DNA of 64,000 bases from Rhodocyclaceae bacterium (GTDB taxonomy: Bacteria; Pseudomonadota; Gammaproteobacteria; Burkholderiales; Rhodocyclaceae): assembly GCA_013791905.1 (NCBI GenBank), contig VMSX01000021.1, forward strand, positions 124,001-188,000. Direction: 5' to 3'. The notes below the pieces were generated by a model that saw only the letters and a program-made list of their open reading frames with translations, did no database searches and was not told where the DNA came from. This document shows, piece by piece, positions 34,549 to 43,961 of this stretch (position 1 is the stretch's first letter; every line of letters begins with the position of its first letter). The position numbers and the translations under genes were made by a program.

Positions 34549-34886
34549 TCGATGATTTTCCTGAAGCTGCGATAGTGGTCGGCCGTGTAGTAACACGCCG
34601 CAGGCTGCTGCCGCGCCGCGCCACCGCAGACGATGCGTCGCGCACCGCGGTGCTTCACGCCCGGCGTGCTCACCGTGTATTCATGGTAGTAAGCGCGTGG
34701 CTGGAGCGGTAGCAGTTTCTCGCGATTCTGGAACACGACGCCGTCGCGCGGGTAGGGAAACGGCCCGCCCTGGGCGATGAGTTGCAAGGTTTCGCGCGCC
34801 TCACCAGGCAGATCGGCGCGGGCAATCTCCTGCGCCTGCGCCAGCCCCAGAAAACCGGCCAGCAACAGGGCAAGGAGCAGACGCAT
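34545..34886 (-). CDS. Secreted barnase-type ribonuclease (N1/T1 family)
   Basis: A 113-residue protein: signal peptide (MRLLLALLLAGFLGLAQA) then a short microbial-RNase fold. Family motifs: GPFPYPRDGVVFQNREKLLP, RAYYHEYTVSTPGVKHRGAR, RIVCGG and YYTADHYRSF; the Glu of HEYTV, the Arg of RGARR and the His of ADHYRSF fit the catalytic set. Immediately followed by its barstar. Immunity in the cytoplasm with export of the nuclease suggests a role in nucleic-acid scavenging or competition. Five bases separate it from aspS. Confidence 0.9.
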   Translation of the reverse strand: MRLLLALLLAGFLGLAQAQEIARADLPGEARETLQLIAQGGPFPYPRDGVVFQNREKLLPLQPRAYYHEYTVSTPGVKHRGARRIVCGGAARQQPAACYYTADHYRSFRKIIE

Positions 34887-34891
34887 CCGGC

Positions 34892-36691
34892 TTATCCCTT
34901 GCCGACTTCGACCTGCGTCTCGACCTTCTGCCGCAGGCGGATGTGCAACTCGCGCAACTGTTTCTCGTCGACGCTGGAGGGCGCGTCGGTCAGCAGGCAC
35001 TGGGCACGTTGCGTCTTCGGGAAGGCGATGACGTCACGGATCGACTCGGCACCAGTCATCATGGCAACGATGCGGTCGAGGCCGAAGGCCAAGCCACCGT
35101 GCGGCGGCGCGCCGTACTTGAGGGCGTCGAGCAGGAAACCAAACTTGAGTTGCGCCTCCTCGGCACCGATGCCAAGCGCGCGGAAGACCTTCGACTGTAC
35201 CTCTTCGCGGTGGATACGCACCGATCCGCCGCCGATCTCCGAGCCGTTCAGCGCCAGATCGTAGGCCTTGGCGAGGCATTCGGCGGGATTGCTTTCCATC
35301 AGCGCCTCGTGGCCGTCCTTGGGCGCGGTGAAGGGATGGTGGCAGGCGGTCCAGCGCTTGTCTTCCTCGCTGTATTCGAACATCGGAAAGTCGATTATCC
35401 AGACCGGCGCCCAGGCCTGGCCATTGAGGTAGTTCTTTTCGTGGCCGATCTTGCTGCGCAGCGCGCCAAGTGCGTCATTGACCACCTTGGTCTTGTCGGC
35501 GCCGAAGAAGATCAGGTCGCCCGACTGCGCGCCGGTGCGCTCGACGATGGTCTTCAGCGCTGCGGCATGGATGTTCTTGACGATGGGCGACTGCAGGCCC
35601 TCTTCATTCAGCTTGGTCGCGTCATTGACCTTGATGTAGGCCAGACCCCGGGCGCCATAGATCTTGACGAACTCGGTGTAACCGTCGATCTCGCCGCGCG
35701 TCAGTGCCGCGCCGCCAGGAATGCGCAGCGCCGCGACGCGGCCGCCGGTCGTGGCCGGGCCGCTGAATACCTTGAAGGCGACATCCTGGACAGCGTCGGT
35801 GACATCGGTGAGTTCGAGCGTCACGCGCAGGTCGGGCTTGTCGGAACCGAAGCGGCGCATGGCTTCCGCATAGCTCATGCGCGGGAAAGGGTCGGGCAAG
35901 TCGACGTCGATGGCATCCTTGAAAACGTAGCGGATCAACTGCTCGATGATGCCGGTGATCGCCGTCTCGTCCATGAACGAGGTCTCGATATCGACCTGGG
36001 TGAATTCGGGCTGGCGGTCGGCGCGCAGGTCTTCGTCGCGGAAGCACTTGATGATCTGATAGTAGCGGTCGAAGCCGGCAACCATCAGCAGTTGCTTGAA
36101 GAGCTGGGGCGACTGCGGCAGCGCGAAGAACTGGCCGGGATGGACGCGCGAGGGCACGAGGTAGTCGCGGGCGCCTTCCGGTGTCGACTTGGTCAGCATC
36201 GGCGTCTCGATGTCGATGAAGCCATTGTCGTCGAGGAAGCGGCGGAAGGCGCGCGCCGTCTTGTAGCGCAACATCATGTTCTTCTGCATCTGCGGGCGGC
36301 GCAGGTCGATGACGCGGTGCGTGAGGCGCACGTTCTCGGAGAGGTTGTCTTCGTCGAGCTGGAAAGGCGGCGTGACGGCCGGGTTGAGAATTTCCAACTC
36401 GTGGCAGAGGATCTCGATCTCGCCGGAGGGCATGTTGGGATTCTCGGTACCCATGGGCCTGCGGCGCACCTTGCCGGTAATCTTCAGCACGAACTCGTTG
36501 CGCACGGACTCGGCCAGCTTGAACATGTCGGCGCGATCGGGATCGCAGACGATCTGCGCGAGGCCTTCGCGGTCGCGCAGATCGATGAAGATCACCCCGC
36601 CATGGTCGCGGCGGCGATGGTTCCAACCGCACAGGGTGACGATCTGGTCGACATGACCGGCGTTGAGTTGTCCGCAATAATGAGTTCGCAT
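34892..36691 (-). CDS. aspS: Aspartyl-tRNA synthetase
   Basis: Class II synthetase, 599 residues, bacterial length. N-terminal anticodon-binding domain ([20 protein letters not shown]), motif 2 [20 protein letters not shown], the GAD insertion domain, and motif 3 [13 protein letters not shown]. Charges tRNA-Asp, and in lineages without AsnRS also tRNA-Asn. Start at 36691 (MRTHYCGQ) is standard. Same strand and order as DUF502 and fmdB upstream. Confidence 0.97.
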   Translation of the reverse strand: MRTHYCGQLNAGHVDQIVTLCGWNHRRRDHGGVIFIDLRDREGLAQIVCDPDRADMFKLAESVRNEFVLKITGKVRRRPMGTENPNMPSGEIEILCHELEILNPAVTPPFQLDEDNLSENVRLTHRVIDLRRPQMQKNMMLRYKTARAFRRFLDDNGFIDIETPMLTKSTPEGARDYLVPSRVHPGQFFALPQSPQLFKQLLMVAGFDRYYQIIKCFRDEDLRADRQPEFTQVDIETSFMDETAITGIIEQLIRYVFKDAIDVDLPDPFPRMSYAEAMRRFGSDKPDLRVTLELTDVTDAVQDVAFKVFSGPATTGGRVAALRIPGGAALTRGEIDGYTEFVKIYGARGLAYIKVNDATKLNEEGLQSPIVKNIHAAALKTIVERTGAQSGDLIFFGADKTKVVNDALGALRSKIGHEKNYLNGQAWAPVWIIDFPMFEYSEEDKRWTACHHPFTAPKDGHEALMESNPAECLAKAYDLALNGSEIGGGSVRIHREEVQSKVFRALGIGAEEAQLKFGFLLDALKYGAPPHGGLAFGLDRIVAMMTGAESIRDVIAFPKTQRAQCLLTDAPSSVDEKQLRELHIRLRQKVETQVEVGKG

Positions 36692-36760
36692 GAAAATTCC
36701 GTGGATAAATGGGGCAGCCCCGGGGGCGGGGCCTGAAAAGACTATGGGCTATGCGCGCAT

Positions 36761-37396
36761 TTACTCGTTCTGCGCGCGGCCGACCAGGTTGGGGTGGCGC
36801 CGCTGGGGTGGAACGACACCCATCGAAACAATGTATTTCAGCGCATCATCGACGCTGATGTCGAGTTCGATGGTCTCGCTTTTCTTGACGAAAAAGAAAA
36901 AGCCGTTGACCGGACTGGGCGCGGTGGGGATGAAGACGCTGACGTGCTCTTCATTCAGCAATTCACTGATCTGGCGCGCCGGGGTACTGGTCTGAAAGGC
37001 CACAGCCCAAGCCTGCGGGTGTGGGTAGCGCACCAGCAACACCTTGCGGAACGCTTCGCCGCTACCGGAAAACAGCGTGTCGCTGACCTGCTTGACGCTG
37101 TAATAGATCGACTTGACGATCGGGATGCGGGCGAGGATGGCCTCCCAGAAGCGCACCAGCTTCTGGCCGATAATGTTGGCCGTCACCAGACCGGTGAAGA
37201 AGATCACCAACAGGGTCAGAACGGTGCCTGCCCCAGGAATATGAAAGCCCAGCAACTTGTCCGGATGAATCGATTGCGGCAACAAGTGCAGTGACTGATC
37301 CATGGTGCCGACGATCGCCGACACCACCCAGACCGTGATCACGAGCGGGATCCAGATCAGCAGACCCGTGATGAAATACTTTTTGAATGCCTTCAC
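36761..37396 (-). CDS. DUF502 family membrane protein
   Basis: A 211-residue inner-membrane protein with two N-terminal helices (YFITGLLIWIPLVITVWVVS, GTVLTLLVIFFTGLVTANII) and the conserved stretch RIPIVKSIYYSVKQVSDTL, then a soluble beta-rich domain. The family lies between fmdB and aspS in many betaproteobacteria; function unknown. I chose the GTG at 37396 (VKAFKKYFITG), 13 bp after the fmdB stop; the frame stays open upstream inside fmdB. Confidence 0.9.
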   Translation of the reverse strand: MKAFKKYFITGLLIWIPLVITVWVVSAIVGTMDQSLHLLPQSIHPDKLLGFHIPGAGTVLTLLVIFFTGLVTANIIGQKLVRFWEAILARIPIVKSIYYSVKQVSDTLFSGSGEAFRKVLLVRYPHPQAWAVAFQTSTPARQISELLNEEHVSVFIPTAPSPVNGFFFFVKKSETIELDISVDDALKYIVSMGVVPPQRRHPNLVGRAQNE

Positions 37397-37409
37397 GAAG
37401 CGCGATCGA

Positions 37410-37664
37410 TCAGTTGCAGGCGCAGGAGCCCGTCCCGCCTTGGCATGGCGGCGGGCTGTCAGCCTTGGCCGCAGGCTTTGCGCCACCTTTGAAGTCGGTC
37501 TGATACCAGCCACTGCCCTTCAACTGGAAACCGGCGGCAGTCAGCTGCTTGGCGAAGTTTTCGGTATTGCACTCCGGGCACACGGTCAGCGGGGCATCGG
37601 ACATCTTGCGCAGAACATCCTGCTCGAAACCACATTGATTGCAACGATAGGCATAAATAGGCAT
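37410..37664 (-). CDS. FmdB-family zinc-ribbon protein
   Basis: An 84-residue protein: MPIYAYRCNQCGFEQDVLRK and VCPECN form a CxxC/CxxC zinc ribbon, followed by FAKQLTAAGFQLKGSGWYQTDF and a Cys-containing tail. The family is often called a regulatory FmdB protein, although its role is unproved. Start of the fmdB-DUF502-aspS group; GGAGAGATTC precedes the ATG. Confidence 0.93.
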   Translation of the reverse strand: MPIYAYRCNQCGFEQDVLRKMSDAPLTVCPECNTENFAKQLTAAGFQLKGSGWYQTDFKGGAKPAAKADSPPPCQGGTGSCACN

Positions 37665-37788
37665 GAATCTCTCCGAGGATTTTCGCAAATTATACAAGCG
37701 CTTGGGTGCCTGGGCGCAAAGGGTTCATCACTGGCTAGATGGGTACATGGGGTCGCTTAGTCAAGTCCCGACCAAGCGCGACAAGTGA

Positions 37789-38748
37789 CTAGCTCACGCC
37801 CAGATAAGTTTGGTTGAGCGCTTTTCCCCAGAACAGTGCGATCAAACCGGCAGCGACCAGATAGGGGCCGAAGGGTATTGGCACATTGCGTCCATGACGC
37901 GCCAGCGCGATCAGGGCAATCCCGACAATCGCCCCGACCAGCGAGGACAGCAGAATGACCAGCGGCAGCAACTGCCAGCCCAGCCAGGCGCCGATGGCTG
38001 CCAGTAGCTTGAAATCGCCATAACCCATGCCTTCCTTGCCGGTGGCGAGCTTGAACAGCCAATACACCAACCACAGCACCAGATAACCAACCGCCGCGCC
38101 GATCACGGCATTCGGCAGGGTGGTGAAGGTATTGCCGACGTTCACCAGCAACCCCGCCCAGAGCAGGGGCAGGGTGATGTCGTCGGGCAGCAACTGGGTA
38201 TCGAGGTCGATGAAGGTCAGGGCGATCATGGCGGCGACGAAGAACAGGGCGCTTGCCGTCGCGAACGTCGCACCATAACGCCAGGCGACATAGCCAAACA
38301 GCAAACCCGTCAGCGCTTCAACCAGCGGATAACGCAGACTGATTGCCTTTCCGCAGCCCTTGCAGCGCCCCTTTAGCAGCAGGTAACTGAGGATGGGGAT
38401 ATTCTCCAGCGCCCGCACCGGCCGGCTGCAATGCGGACAACGCGAACGCGGCGAGACCAGGGACAGCGGCTCAATAGTGTGGGGCGTTGCCCCATCCCTC
38501 GCGTTGCTCGGGACCACCACTTCGTGGTGTCCTGCGCCCTGCGGGCTGGTCGGCGCTGGCGGGACGGTGTCAGCCGCGCCCGCCGCGTTGACGGGGACAG
38601 CGTCAGCCGCAAATTCCGCACATTGTGCCCGCCAGTCACGTTCCATCATGATCGGCAGCCGATGGATGACCACATTCAGAAAGCTGCCGATCATGAGGCC
38701 CAGCAGGGTACAGACGACAATGAGCGTCGTCGGGTCATTAAGCAGCAT
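37789..38748 (-). CDS. pilD: Prepilin peptidase / N-methyltransferase
   Basis: Inner-membrane aspartic protease, 319 residues, that cleaves and methylates type IV prepilins. Catalytic Asp residues lie in FIDLDTQLLPDDIT and GYGDFKLLAAIGAW. The cytoplasmic CxxC pairs (RSRCPHC near residue 104 and GRCKGCG) are present. Residues about 45-92 form an unusual Ala/Pro/Gly-rich insert between the N-terminal helix and the first CxxC; it contains TVPPAPTS, encoded by a dispersed repeat copy. Transcribed after pilC; coaE and zapD, common next genes, are absent. Confidence 0.94.
   Translation of the reverse strand: MLLNDPTTLIVVCTLLGLMIGSFLNVVIHRLPIMMERDWRAQCAEFAADAVPVNAAGAADTVPPAPTSPQGAGHHEVVVPSNARDGATPHTIEPLSLVSPRSRCPHCSRPVRALENIPILSYLLLKGRCKGCGKAISLRYPLVEALTGLLFGYVAWRYGATFATASALFFVAAMIALTFIDLDTQLLPDDITLPLLWAGLLVNVGNTFTTLPNAVIGAAVGYLVLWLVYWLFKLATGKEGMGYGDFKLLAAIGAWLGWQLLPLVILLSSLVGAIVGIALIALARHGRNVPIPFGPYLVAAGLIALFWGKALNQTYLGVS
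38548..38572 (+). repeat. Dispersed 25-bp repeat copy (inside pilD)
   Basis: GGTCGGCGCTGGCGGGACGG followed by TGTCA; a second partial copy (GGGGACAGCGTCAGCC) lies 24 bp further right. Read in pilD as DTVPPAPT. Confidence 0.72.
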
Positions 38749-38760
38749 GGCTGATCTCTC

Positions 38761-39975
38761 TTACACCACAGCGCCGAGCTTGAAGATCGGCAGGTACATG
38801 GCGACGATAATGCCGCCGATAACGACGCCCAGCACCACCATGATGATGGGTTCCATCAGGCTGGAGAGCGCATCCACCGCATCGTCCACCTCCGCCTCGA
38901 AGAAATCGGCGACCTTGCTGCACATGGCGTCCAGCTGGCCGGATTCCTCGCCGATGGACACCATCTGCAGCACCATGTTGGGGAACACATTGGCATTCTG
39001 CATGGCGACCGTCAGGCTCGAACCGGTGCTGATCTCGGCCTTGATCTGTTTCGTGGCCTCGCGGTAGATGTAATTGCCCGACGCCCCGCCGACCGAATCC
39101 AGCGCCTCGACCAGGGGCACGCCGGCGGCGAACATCGTCGATAGCGTGCGTGTCCAGCGCGCAATCGTCGCCTTGCGGATGACCGCACCGAAAATCGGCA
39201 GACGCAAGGCCAGCCGGTCCATGACGATCTGCATGGCCAGCGAACGTTTCCATGTATAAAAGAACGCATACAGCCCGGCGCCAAGGATGCCGAAAATGAA
39301 ATACCAGTTGGCAACAAAAAAATCGGAAATGGCAATGACCACGAGGGTCGGGCCGGGCAGGTCGGCGCCGAAACTACTGAACACCTGCTTGAACTGTGGC
39401 ACGACGAAAATCATGATCACGGCAGTGACGATGAAGGCCACCACCAGCACGGAAATCGGATAAAACAAAGCGCTTTTGATCTTGCCGATAATCGCCTGGG
39501 TCTTTTCCTTGTAAATGGCCAGGCGGTCAAGTAATTCATCAAGAATACCCGCCTGCTCGCCAGCCTCAACCAGGTTGCAATACAACTGGTCAAAGTGCAG
39601 CGGATACTTGCGGAACGCCTGATTGAGAGCGGAACCGGTCTCGACCTCCATCTTGATGTCCGCGATCAGCTTGCCGACTGCGGGATTGGAGGCGCCCTTG
39701 CTGACGATGTCGAAGGATTGCAGCAGCGGCACCCCGGATTTCATCATGGTCGCCAGTTGGCGCGTAAACAAGGTGATGTCCTTGTCGGTAATCCTGCCGC
39801 CGCGCTTGAAACGCTGCTTTTTGACCTTGGTGACCAGCAGCCCCTGCCGCCGCAGGGTGGTGCGCACGACGGTCTCGGTCGCCCCGCGCATTTCGCCGCG
39901 TACGATCTTGCCGCTCTTGTCCTTGCCCTCCCAGGTAAAGATGGCCTGTGAGTCGCTTGTTTTCTGGATCGCCAT
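38761..39975 (-). CDS. pilC: Type IV pilus inner-membrane platform protein PilC
   Basis: A 404-residue GspF/PilC protein with two homologous cytoplasmic four-helix domains and three membrane helices. Features: FTWEGKDKSGKIVRGEM at the start, LFTRQLATMMKSGVPLLQSF, LYCNLVEAGEQAGILDELLD, and in the second half WTRTLSTMFAAGVPLVEALD and VSIGEESGQLDAM. It anchors the assembly ATPases. AAGGAG precedes the ATG at 39975; an upstream in-frame ATG lies in the leader repeat. pilB, its usual upstream neighbour, is not in the window. Confidence 0.95.
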   Translation of the reverse strand: MAIQKTSDSQAIFTWEGKDKSGKIVRGEMRGATETVVRTTLRRQGLLVTKVKKQRFKRGGRITDKDITLFTRQLATMMKSGVPLLQSFDIVSKGASNPAVGKLIADIKMEVETGSALNQAFRKYPLHFDQLYCNLVEAGEQAGILDELLDRLAIYKEKTQAIIGKIKSALFYPISVLVVAFIVTAVIMIFVVPQFKQVFSSFGADLPGPTLVVIAISDFFVANWYFIFGILGAGLYAFFYTWKRSLAMQIVMDRLALRLPIFGAVIRKATIARWTRTLSTMFAAGVPLVEALDSVGGASGNYIYREATKQIKAEISTGSSLTVAMQNANVFPNMVLQMVSIGEESGQLDAMCSKVADFFEAEVDDAVDALSSLMEPIIMVVLGVVIGGIIVAMYLPIFKLGAVV

Positions 39976-39987
39976 GCCTGCTCCTTG

Positions 39988-40042
39988 CCTTTCAAGAAAC
40001 TCGCCGGGCCGCCCCAAGAGTTTCTTGGCCCCTTGAGGGGAG
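39988..40042 (-). repeat. Leader hairpin repeat, copy B (upstream of pilC)
   Basis: Reverse complement of 2721-2775 over 55 bp, with the same AAGAAACTC/GAGTTTCTT stem and the CCCCTTGAGGGG palindrome. It ends about 12 bp before the pilC start codon, matching the position of copy A before prpE. Confidence 0.8.
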
Positions 40043-40161
40043 CGCTGCGAAGCAGTGCTTGCGGGGGTGGGCTTGTTATGCGTCAGTGATAATGCCTTGC
40101 CTGCCGATCCTTGTAAAGGCGTAATACCCGGAGCTTTACCCCGGATTCAAGCGATTACCGA

Positions 40162-41424
40162 CTAAGGGCGATAAATCTTGACGATCTTGACACGCCGGTC
40201 TTCAGTTTGAACGATCTCCATCGCCACGCCGCCGATACGCAGCCCAACCCCGATTTCAGGAATATCGCGCAGGTGTTCGAGGATCAGGCCATTGAGCGTC
40301 TTGGGTCCGTCAAGCGGCAGGCAGAGGCCGAGCAGGCGATTGATTTCGCGCAGGCTGTTTGCCCCGTCAACCATGGCAACGCCTGAATCGTTCCAACTAA
40401 AGGCGGCCACGCTACCCGGCATGCTGGTGGTGAATTTGCCGACCATTTCTTCGATGATGTCCTCAATGGTGACCAGGCCCAACAACTCACCGTATTCATC
40501 GACCACCAGGCCGAAGCGCTGGCGGTTTTCCCGGAAAAAACGCAGCTGGGCATAAGCAAGCGTTTCGGCAGGAATGAAGTAGGGTTGTGTCAGCTCCTGA
40601 CGCAACAGCGCATGGCTAAGCGTGCCGCCGAGGGCGCCGGCCAACAGCCGGCGCAAATGCAGAATCCCGATGATGTTGCCCGGCTCTTGCTCATATACGG
40701 GTAGCCGGGTGTGAAAGCTGGTAGCCAGCTTGTCTGCAATTTCGTCGATGGGTGCCGTCAGATCAATGCTTTCGATTTCACCACGTGGCGTCATGATGTC
40801 TTCGACGGTGACATGTTCAAGGTCGAACAGCTTGACGAGAATGGCGCGATGCTCGGCGGGAATGAACTTGCCGGACTCGAGCACGACCGAACGCAATTCG
40901 TCGGCCGTCAGGTGCGGTGCATCGGCGAGACCCTTGGGCTTGATGCGCATCAACACAAGCAGACCGCGGGAAAACAGGTTGACGAACCAGACCACCGGAT
41001 AGACCGCGCGCAGCAAGGGCCACAGCAGAAAAGCCAACACCGGCGTCAGCCGATCGGCATAGTTGGCGGCAATCACCTTGGGCGTAATTTCCGAGCAGAC
41101 GAGAATGATGAAAGTGGTAAACAGCGTGGCGGCGCCGAGCGCCCACTCGCCCTCCCCCACAAATTCGATGGCGATCACACTGATCAGCGTGGCGATACCC
41201 GCATTGACGAGGTTGTTGCCGAGCAGAATCACGCCAAGCAATTTGTCGGCGCTCTCCAGCAGTGAAAGCGCCATGCGGGCACCGCGATGACCCTGGCTGG
41301 CTTTGTGCCGCAACCGGTAGCGGTTGGCTGCCATCATGCTGGTCTCGGACATTGAGAAAAAAGCCGAGAGCACCAGCAGGATAATCAGCGCGATGGATAA
41401 CGCGGATAGTGGAATGTCTAGCAA
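40162..41424 (-). CDS. CNNM/CorC-HlyC family transporter-like protein
   Basis: A 420-residue membrane protein: N-terminal DUF21 membrane domain (SAFFSMSETSMMAANRYRLR, ILLGNNLVNAGIATLIS, VCSEITPKVIA), a CBS pair (VEDIMTPRGEIESIDL; FGLVVDEYGELLGLVTIEDI) and a C-terminal CorC/HlyC domain (LREINRLLGLCLPLDGPKTL). The family is implicated in magnesium or cobalt homeostasis. It lies 2 bp after the cytochrome-assembly gene, same strand. Confidence 0.92.
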   Translation of the reverse strand: MLDIPLSALSIALIILLVLSAFFSMSETSMMAANRYRLRHKASQGHRGARMALSLLESADKLLGVILLGNNLVNAGIATLISVIAIEFVGEGEWALGAATLFTTFIILVCSEITPKVIAANYADRLTPVLAFLLWPLLRAVYPVVWFVNLFSRGLLVLMRIKPKGLADAPHLTADELRSVVLESGKFIPAEHRAILVKLFDLEHVTVEDIMTPRGEIESIDLTAPIDEIADKLATSFHTRLPVYEQEPGNIIGILHLRRLLAGALGGTLSHALLRQELTQPYFIPAETLAYAQLRFFRENRQRFGLVVDEYGELLGLVTIEDIIEEMVGKFTTSMPGSVAAFSWNDSGVAMVDGANSLREINRLLGLCLPLDGPKTLNGLILEHLRDIPEIGVGLRIGGVAMEIVQTEDRRVKIVKIYRP

Positions 41425-41426
41425 AA

Positions 41427-42275
41427 TCAGGGCCGCCCGAGCACCACTTCCAGCACGAAGCGACTACCCACATAGGCCAGCAGCAGCACCGCGAAACCGG
41501 TGAGTGTCCAGCGCAAGGCGATGCGCCCGCGCCAGCCGTAGCGATGGCGCCCGAACAGCAGTGCCGCAAAAATCAGCCAGGACAGCATGGCAAATACCGT
41601 CTTGTGGTTGAACTGCAGCGCCTTGCCAAAGATATGCTCGGAAAACGCCGCACCCGAGATCAGGGTCAGGGTCAGCAGCCCGAAGGCAATGTGGATCAGC
41701 CGGAACAACAGGGCCTCCATTGTCAGCAGCGGCGGCAAACCGGCAAACAATGGAGTCAGGCGACCGCGATGCAGGCGGCGTTCGGCAACTGCCATCAGGA
41801 TGGCATGCAGGGCGGCGAGGGTGAACAGGCTATAGGCCAGCATCGCCATCAGCAGATGCACCCGAAAGGTCAACGAGCCGGCGTTGGCAAGTACATGCTG
41901 CCCCGGCAACACCCACGGCAACAACACACAGACCGCTGCAAGGGGCAGGCCCAGCATCTGCAAGCCTTCCATGCGGGCATAGAAGCTCTCGATCCAGTAC
42001 AGCACCACGGCCAGCCACGTCATCACCGACAGGGCTACGGCAAAGCCGAAACGCAGCTCCGCGCCACCACCCGGGGCAATGTCCATGCACAGCGCGAAGC
42101 CGTGAAAAATCAGCGCGACCAACAACAGTGCGTGCTCCCATCCGGCTACACCCTTGATCGGCTGATTGAGCACCGCGCCGCGCCAGCGCGTACGCCAGAA
42201 ATGCACTGCCAGCCCTAGATAGAGCACGGCAGCCAAAAAATGCGGGGTGGGCGAATGCAGTAGAATCGACAACAT
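41427..42275 (-). CDS. Cytochrome c assembly protein (CcsA/HemX-like, YpjD type)
   Basis: A 282-residue inner-membrane protein with eight helices; it belongs to the CcsA/CcmC haem-handling superfamily. Motifs include LTFRVHLLMAMLAYSLFTLA and HKTVFAMLSWLIFAALLFGR, with the conserved His residues that bind haem. In proteobacteria this gene is always divergent from ffh, as here. Its role in haem transfer is inferred from the family. Confidence 0.88.
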   Translation of the reverse strand: MLSILLHSPTPHFLAAVLYLGLAVHFWRTRWRGAVLNQPIKGVAGWEHALLLVALIFHGFALCMDIAPGGGAELRFGFAVALSVMTWLAVVLYWIESFYARMEGLQMLGLPLAAVCVLLPWVLPGQHVLANAGSLTFRVHLLMAMLAYSLFTLAALHAILMAVAERRLHRGRLTPLFAGLPPLLTMEALLFRLIHIAFGLLTLTLISGAAFSEHIFGKALQFNHKTVFAMLSWLIFAALLFGRHRYGWRGRIALRWTLTGFAVLLLAYVGSRFVLEVVLGRP

Positions 42276-42350
42276 GTCTGGAGTCTACACGCAAGCCGAC
42301 CCAGCCGGAACAACAGCCGAAACTCCGGCCCCCCTTTTTACCCAAATACC

Positions 42351-43724
42351 ATGCTCGACAATCTGACCCAACGACTCGCCAAAGTTGTCAAAACGCTGCG
42401 CGGCCAGGCCCGCCTGACCGAGGACAATATCGCCGACATGCTGCGCGAGGTGCGCATGGCGCTCCTCGAAGCCGATGTGGCCCTGCCGGTGGTCAAGGAA
42501 TTCATCGCCCGCGTCAAGGAAAAGGCGGTCGGCCAGGAGGTGATCGGTTCGCTGTCCCCCGGGCAGGCGCTGGTCGGCGTGGTGCATCGCGAGCTGACCG
42601 AACTGATGGGCGGGGCAAAGGCCGAATTGAATTTCGCCACCCAGCCGCCGGCAATCATCCTGATGGCCGGCCTGCAGGGCGCAGGCAAGACGACGACGAC
42701 CGCCAAGCTGGGCAAGTGGCTGAAGGAGCGCCAGAAAAAGAAAGTGCTGGCGGTCAGCTGTGACGTCTATCGTCCTGCAGCCATCGAGCAGCTGAAGGCC
42801 GTGTCGGCACAAGCCGGCATCGATTTTTTCCCCTCTGCGGTCGGCGAGAAACCCGCCGATATTGCTGCCGCAGCACTGGATTACGCCAAGCGCCACTTCC
42901 ATGACGTACTGCTGGTGGACACCGCCGGCCGGCTCGCCATTGATGAAGCCATGATGGCGGAGATTCGCGAGCTGCATGCGCAACTCAAGCCGATCGAGAC
43001 CCTGTTCATCGTTGATGCGATGCTGGGCCAGGACGCGGTGAACACGGCCAAGGCTTTCAGCGAGGCACTACCACTGACCGGGGTGATCCTCACCAAGCTG
43101 GACGGCGATGCGCGCGGCGGCGCGGCACTGTCGGTGAGGCATGTCACCGGCAAACCGCTGAAATTTGCCGGTGTCGGCGAAAAACTGACTGGTCTGGAGG
43201 AATTTCATCCCGAACGCATGGCCAGCCGGATTCTCGGCATGGGCGATATCCTTGGTTTGGTCGAGGATGCACAGCGCGGCGTCGACCAGGAAAAGGCTCA
43301 GGACTTCGTCAAGAAAATGAAGTCCGGCAAGGGCTTCGACCTCAACGACTTCAAGGAGCAAATCGGCCAGATGCGCAAGATGGGCGGCATCGGTTCACTA
43401 CTCGACAAGCTCCCGGCGCAGCTCGGTGCCATGGCACAGCAGGCCGGCGGTCAGCTGGAGGACAAGGCGACGCGCCGCATCGAAGGCATCATCAATTCGA
43501 TGACCCCGACCGAGCGCAGCAAACCCGAACTCATCAAGGCCAGCCGCAAGCGCCGCATCGCCACGGGTGCCGGCGTCCAGGTGCAGGAAGTCAATCGGAT
43601 GCTCAACCAGTTCGAGCAATCACAGAAGATGATGAAGCAGTTCTCCAAAGGCGGCATGGCGAAAATGATGCGCGGCATGAAGGGATTGATGGGCGGCGGT
43701 GGATTATCCGGTCCGCCCCGCTAG
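42351..43724 (+). CDS. ffh: Signal recognition particle protein Ffh
   Basis: A 457-residue SRP GTPase. N domain, G domain with GLQGAGKTTTTAKLGKWL, DTAGRLAIDE and TKLDGDARGG, and the Met-rich M domain that binds 4.5S RNA and signal sequences (MRKMGGIGSLLDKLP, RGMKGLMGGGGL). Works with FtsY in membrane protein targeting. Confidence 0.98.
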   Translation: MLDNLTQRLAKVVKTLRGQARLTEDNIADMLREVRMALLEADVALPVVKEFIARVKEKAVGQEVIGSLSPGQALVGVVHRELTELMGGAKAELNFATQPPAIILMAGLQGAGKTTTTAKLGKWLKERQKKKVLAVSCDVYRPAAIEQLKAVSAQAGIDFFPSAVGEKPADIAAAALDYAKRHFHDVLLVDTAGRLAIDEAMMAEIRELHAQLKPIETLFIVDAMLGQDAVNTAKAFSEALPLTGVILTKLDGDARGGAALSVRHVTGKPLKFAGVGEKLTGLEEFHPERMASRILGMGDILGLVEDAQRGVDQEKAQDFVKKMKSGKGFDLNDFKEQIGQMRKMGGIGSLLDKLPAQLGAMAQQAGGQLEDKATRRIEGIINSMTPTERSKPELIKASRKRRIATGAGVQVQEVNRMLNQFEQSQKMMKQFSKGGMAKMMRGMKGLMGGGGLSGPPR

Positions 43725-43806
43725 CCACCACCAGGCCGTAGGCGAATTCATTCTGGCAAAGCACGGTAAAATAGTTTCCGCTTTCTGTTAAGCAGTACCC
43801 CAAAAC

Positions 43807-43883
43807 GCGCCTGTAGCTCAGCTGGATAGAGTACTGCCCTCCGAAGGCAGGGGTCGCACGTTCGAATCGTGTCAGGCGCGCCA
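43807..43883 (+). tRNA. tRNA-Arg (CCG)
   Basis: A 77-nt cloverleaf: acceptor arms GCGCCTG and CAGGCGC, anticodon stem CTGCC/GGCAG with loop CTCCGAA (anticodon CCG at 43841-43843), T-loop TTCGAAT and encoded CCA. Reads CGG. Confidence 0.95.
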
Positions 43884-43961
43884 CCCCCCGGTTGGCCAAG
43901 GGAGCAACACTGACCAGGCTTGGCCTTGGTTTGATTGAGATAAACAACGAGGGAACACGTG

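Noticed and set aside
34943-36736. Forward frame of 597 codons opposite aspS
   Set aside because: Complete aspS motifs on the reverse strand explain it.
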